Below are positions 7,564-8,469 of a stretch of DNA of 8,469 bases, one piece after another. This DNA is from Ruminococcus sp. (GTDB lineage Bacteria; Bacillota; Clostridia; Oscillospirales; Acutalibacteraceae). The stretch's first letter is position 1. Each line of letters starts with the position of its first letter. The stretch is from assembly GCA_017502425.1 (NCBI GenBank), contig JAFVVB010000224.1:1-8469 (forward strand), given 5' to 3'. The position numbers and the translations under genes are program-made. The notes beneath the pieces are model-generated. The model was not told the origin of the DNA, did not search any database, and saw only the letters and a list, made by a program, of their open reading frames with translations.

Positions 7564-7592
7564 TTGACAACTTCGCGTGACTTTGATATAAT
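7564..7592 (+). promoter_or_regulatory. Perfect extended -10 promoter of the tRNA-Leu unit
   Basis: TTGACA (7564-7569), a 17-bp spacer, and TGA-TATAAT with the hexamer at 7587-7592 give perfect -35, -10 and extended -10 (TGn) elements, as expected for a strongly expressed stable RNA. Transcription should start near 7599. The tRNA lies about 250 nt downstream, beyond the duplicated leader and the insert. Confidence 0.88.
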
Positions 7593-7606
7593 AGATGAGT
7601 TGAAAG

Positions 7607-7619
7607 AACGCTCAGCGTT
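7607..7619 (+). other. Small leader hairpin
   Basis: AACGC-TCA-GCGTT is a 5-bp stem with a 3-nt loop at the predicted transcript start, followed by a pyrimidine-rich run. The second leader copy has A at 7816 where this copy has G at 7617, and lacks the left arm, so the hairpin exists only in copy 1. Confidence 0.4.
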
Positions 7620-7667
7620 TCTTTTCTCACACAATATAATATTTATATGCAGGTATGGCGGAATTGG
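7610..7667 (+). repeat. 58-bp direct repeat, copy 1 (tRNA-Leu leader plus 5' half)
   Basis: It matches 7809-7866 with a single mismatch (G7617 against A7816). It contains the AT-rich leader and the first 19 nt of tRNA-Leu. The match stops abruptly in the D loop. The offset between copies is 199 bp. Confidence 0.97.
7649..7667 (+). pseudogene. Truncated tRNA-Leu 5' fragment
   Basis: These 19 nt are identical to the start of the intact tRNA-Leu: acceptor strand GCAGGTA, TG, then GCGGAATTGG of the D arm. From 7668 the sequence is unrelated: no matching anticodon stem-loop or T arm follows, and the needed TACCTGC partner first occurs at 7924. It cannot form a tRNA by itself. Confidence 0.85.
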
Positions 7668-7806
7668 TAACGAGGCGACTGCTGCCGGTGGCAGATAAAA
7701 GGAGCCGAGTGCTGTGTGAAATAAGGAGCATCGACGAAGTGTACTACACGAGTCAGGGCGACTATATTTCAGACCGGACGACGCGTAGCGTCTGCCCTCT
7801 CCGTTA
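7668..7806 (+). ncRNA. Candidate structured RNA element of about 140 nt inside the tRNA-Leu transcription unit
   Basis: This GC-rich segment (about 55% GC by count, against AT-rich flanks) lies between the two leader copies. Its ends are complementary: TAAC-GAG (7668-7674) pairs with CTC-GTTA (7799-7806) around one bulged C, giving a closing stem. Inside are CTGC/GCAG (7679-7694), GTGCT/AGCAT (7709-7731), GAC-GTGT/ACAC-GTC (7733-7754, with a GAA/GA internal loop) and AGGGC/GCCCT (7755-7798) enclosing GACGC/GCGTC (7780-7792). This looks like a multibranched RNA. I compared it from memory with lysine, cobalamin, TPP, FMN and T-box RNAs and could not assign it. No convincing ORF is present. The function is unknown; it could be a mobile-element scar. 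Confidence 0.4.
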
Positions 7807-7808
7807 TA

Positions 7809-7866
7809 GCTCAGCATTTCTTTTCTCACACAATATAATATTTATATGCAGGTATGGCGGAATTGG
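7809..7866 (+). repeat. 58-bp direct repeat, copy 2 (leader plus 5' half of the intact tRNA-Leu)
   Basis: This is the second copy of 7610-7667, with one mismatch. Here the sequence continues into a full tRNA. An AT-rich TATAAT match (7834-7839) occurs in the repeat (also 7635-7640), but no -35 box stands at the right distance. Confidence 0.97.
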
Positions 7867-7934
7867 CAGACGCGTATGGTTCAGGTCCATATGAAAGCAA
7901 TTTCATGCAGGTTCAAGTCCTGTTACCTGCACCA
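7848..7934 (+). tRNA. tRNA-Leu, anticodon CAG
   Basis: It is an 87-nt class II tRNA with an encoded CCA end. The acceptor stem is GCAGGTA/TACCTGC (7848-7854 with 7924-7930, 7 bp perfect), with D stem GCG/CGC. The anticodon stem is TATGG/CCATA with loop TTCAGGT, placing CAG at 7882-7884 (reads CUG). The long variable arm is TGAAA-GCAA-TTTCA (7892-7905) and the T arm is GCAGG-TTCAAGT-CCTGT (7907-7923). The discriminator is A, followed by CCA 7932-7934. The long variable arm, discriminator A and anticodon all agree on leucine. Confidence 0.96.
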
Positions 7935-7937
7935 AGA

Positions 7938-7976
7938 ATCCCGAATTGAACCTTCTGGTTTGATTTGGGATTTTTC
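7938..7976 (+). terminator. Intrinsic terminator of tRNA-Leu
   Basis: A 15-bp stem (7938-7952 with 7957-7971), continuous if three G-U pairs are allowed, has a TTCT loop and runs into TTTT (7972-7975). It starts 4 nt after the encoded CCA. Confidence 0.88.
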
Positions 7977-7982
7977 ATTATT

Positions 7983-7996
7983 CAGGACTTGAACCT
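7983..7996 (-). repeat. Inverted 14-bp copy of the tRNA-Leu T arm
   Basis: CAGGACTTGAACCT is the exact reverse complement of tRNA positions 7909-7922 (T stem and loop). It lies just past the terminator. The T arm is well conserved among tRNAs, so it could derive from another tRNA. Confidence 0.8.
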
Positions 7997-8010
7997 TAAG
8001 AAGGCTTTGA

Positions 8011-8127
8011 CGCTCACAAAACAGTATGGATTACTGTTTTTTAGCGAAAAGGTGCGAAATCGGGTACCGAATGCGTAAGCATTGGGTCGATAAGCAATAA
8101 AAGTTTTACGCAGTGAAAATTTTGTCC
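8011..8127 (+). other. Run of three hairpins, possible structured RNA, no coding potential seen
   Basis: Hairpin 1: CGCT/AGCG enclosing AAAACAGTA/TACTGTTTT (8011-8046), with a T run at 8037-8042. Hairpin 2: ACCGAATGC/GCATTGGGT (8066-8087, one G-G mismatch) capped by GTAA, a GNRA tetraloop. Hairpin 3: an A/T stem (about 8099-8124) with loop ACGCAGTG. TGCGTAA of hairpin 2 (8072-8078) is complementary to TTACGCA of hairpin 3 (8106-8112), offering an alternative pairing. There is no promoter match and no known family was recognised. Confidence 0.35.
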
Positions 8128-8141
8128 TGTTACCTGAACCA
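8124..8141 (+). repeat. Direct repeat of the tRNA-Leu 3' end (att-like)
   Basis: It matches 17 of 18 nt of tRNA positions 7917-7934, covering the end of the T loop, the acceptor strand and CCA; the difference is A8137 where the tRNA has C7930. The offset is 207 bp. Duplicated tRNA 3' ends are the usual attachment-site scar of integrative elements, but no integrase lies in the 207-bp interval. Confidence 0.85.
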
Positions 8142-8142
8142 A

Positions 8143-8175
8143 AAAAACGACGCCGCATAAGGCGACGTCGTTTTT
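8143..8175. terminator. Bidirectional intrinsic terminator
   Basis: AAAAACGACG (8143-8152) pairs with CGTCGTTTTT (8166-8175), and CGC/GCG continues inside after one C-A mismatch. It has a T run on both strands, ending rightward transcripts from the tRNA region and leftward transcripts of the gene ending at 8182. Confidence 0.9.
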
Positions 8176-8181
8176 ATAGTT

Positions 8182-8469
8182 TTACTTTAACTGTGTGCCG
8201 CCCCACTCAACGGCAGTGTATCCGATTCTGCTAATATTAGAAAACTTCTGTGCAGGTATCTGCACAAATGAGTCTGATGGTTTCCAAGTCATGAATACAC
8301 GGATAAGGGTATCAGGAGCAGGATTTATATCGAGTTTTGCGTTATCTGTATAGCAATCAGTCTGAAAAGCAATTATGTTATACGGATTATCTTTCATAAG
8401 TGGCAACCAGTATACAATAAACTCGTTCGCCTCCTTACGGTTAAGCCCGAGTTTTTCAAGTGTGGTCTC
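8182..8469 (-). CDS. C-terminal end of an uncharacterised conserved protein of gut Clostridia (5' end missing)
   Basis: The frame is open to the window edge; 95 residues and the stop (8182-8184) are present, and the true start lies outside. The sequence runs LEKLGLNRKEANEFIVYWLP, then NPYNIIAFQ, then PAPDTLIRVFMTWKP, and ends GYTAVEWGGTQLK. I recall the same pattern (EANEFIVYWLP, NPYN-FQ, P-PD--IRVFM, G-T-VEWGG) at the C-termini of many secreted or lipoprotein-like proteins of Lachnospiraceae and Oscillospiraceae with no assigned function. No motif of catalysis is visible in this piece. It converges on the tRNA-Leu unit and shares its downstream terminator. Confidence 0.8.
   Translation of the reverse strand, partial: ETTLEKLGLNRKEANEFIVYWLPLMKDNPYNIIAFQTDCYTDNAKLDINPAPDTLIRVFMTWKPSDSFVQIPAQKFSNISRIGYTAVEWGGTQLK

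Noticed and set aside
7635..7640. Additional promoter from the TATAAT in each leader copy
   Set aside because: The sequence about 17 bp upstream (TCAGCG or TCAGCA) is not a -35 box and there is no TGn extension, so a chance AT-rich match is likelier.
7668..7806. Lysine riboswitch in the insert
   Set aside because: GAGGCG near the start and GGAGCATCGACGAAG in the middle recall that class, but the downstream ACTGTC...GGAGAGC core is missing and no lysine gene follows.
7802..7816. Start of a second tRNA (CCGTTATAGCTCAGC resembles a tRNA 5' end)
   Set aside because: Only about 15 nt fit; no D-arm continuation, anticodon arm or acceptor partner follows before the leader repeat begins.
7257..7829. 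190-codon open frame on the minus strand across the end of tarJ and the tRNA leader
   Set aside because: It runs antisense through the tarJ end, the terminator, the promoter and the tRNA fragment, all better supported. The protein resembles no family.
7668..7866. Self-splicing intron in tRNA-Leu
   Set aside because: The insert is tiny, no group I core elements or group II domain V were recognised, and the tRNA 5' half is repeated after the insert, so splicing is not needed to make a full tRNA.
7655..7894. 79-codon plus-strand frame over the insert and tRNA-Leu
   Set aside because: It reads through both tRNA copies and stops inside the tRNA. No ribosome binding site was seen; it reflects structured RNA sequence, not a gene.

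Overview
The window looks like a piece of a low-GC, starch-degrading gut Clostridium relative, most like Ruminococcus (Oscillospiraceae). The pointers are a secreted GH13 alpha-amylase carrying three CBM26-type starch-binding modules and an internal type I dockerin (the build of Ruminococcus bromii amylosome enzymes), AGGAGG-type ribosome binding sites, clean intrinsic terminators and a tail on the last protein typical of gut Clostridia. The species call is inference from protein style.

Layout. (1) 2-2143, +: the 3' part of the amylase gene, ending at an intrinsic terminator (2163-2190). (2) 2251-7520, +: a five-gene operon behind a perfect TTGACA/TATAAT promoter whose -10 box sits inside a perfect 10-bp inverted repeat. 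It encodes a TagG/Wzm-type ABC permease, its TagH/Wzt-type ATPase, a 600-residue protein with an SDR-epimerase-like but motif-poor N-terminal half and a LicD nucleotidyltransferase-fold C-terminal half, then TarI (ribitol-5-phosphate cytidylyltransferase) and TarJ (ribulose-5-phosphate reductase). It closes at the terminator at 7526-7561. (3) 7564-7975, +: a strong extended -10 promoter, a broken tRNA-Leu 5' half, a GC-rich structured insert of about 140 nt, an intact tRNA-Leu(CAG) and its terminator. (4) 7976-8141: non-coding DNA with several hairpins and two further fragments of the same tRNA, one inverted and one direct. (5) 8143-8175: a bidirectional terminator shared with a truncated minus-strand gene (8182-8469).

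How the operon works together. TarJ and TarI make CDP-ribitol from ribulose 5-phosphate. The LicD family includes the phosphocholine transferases and is related to fukutin/FKRP, which transfer ribitol phosphate from CDP-ribitol, so the LicD fusion is the natural candidate to use the CDP-ribitol made next door. The ABC pair would export the lipid-linked glycan or teichoic-like polymer. No TarL/TarB-type polymerase or primase is in the window.

The two places most worth a second look are the LicD fusion beside tarIJ, and the tRNA-Leu locus, where partial copies of one tRNA flank short structured, protein-free segments on both sides.
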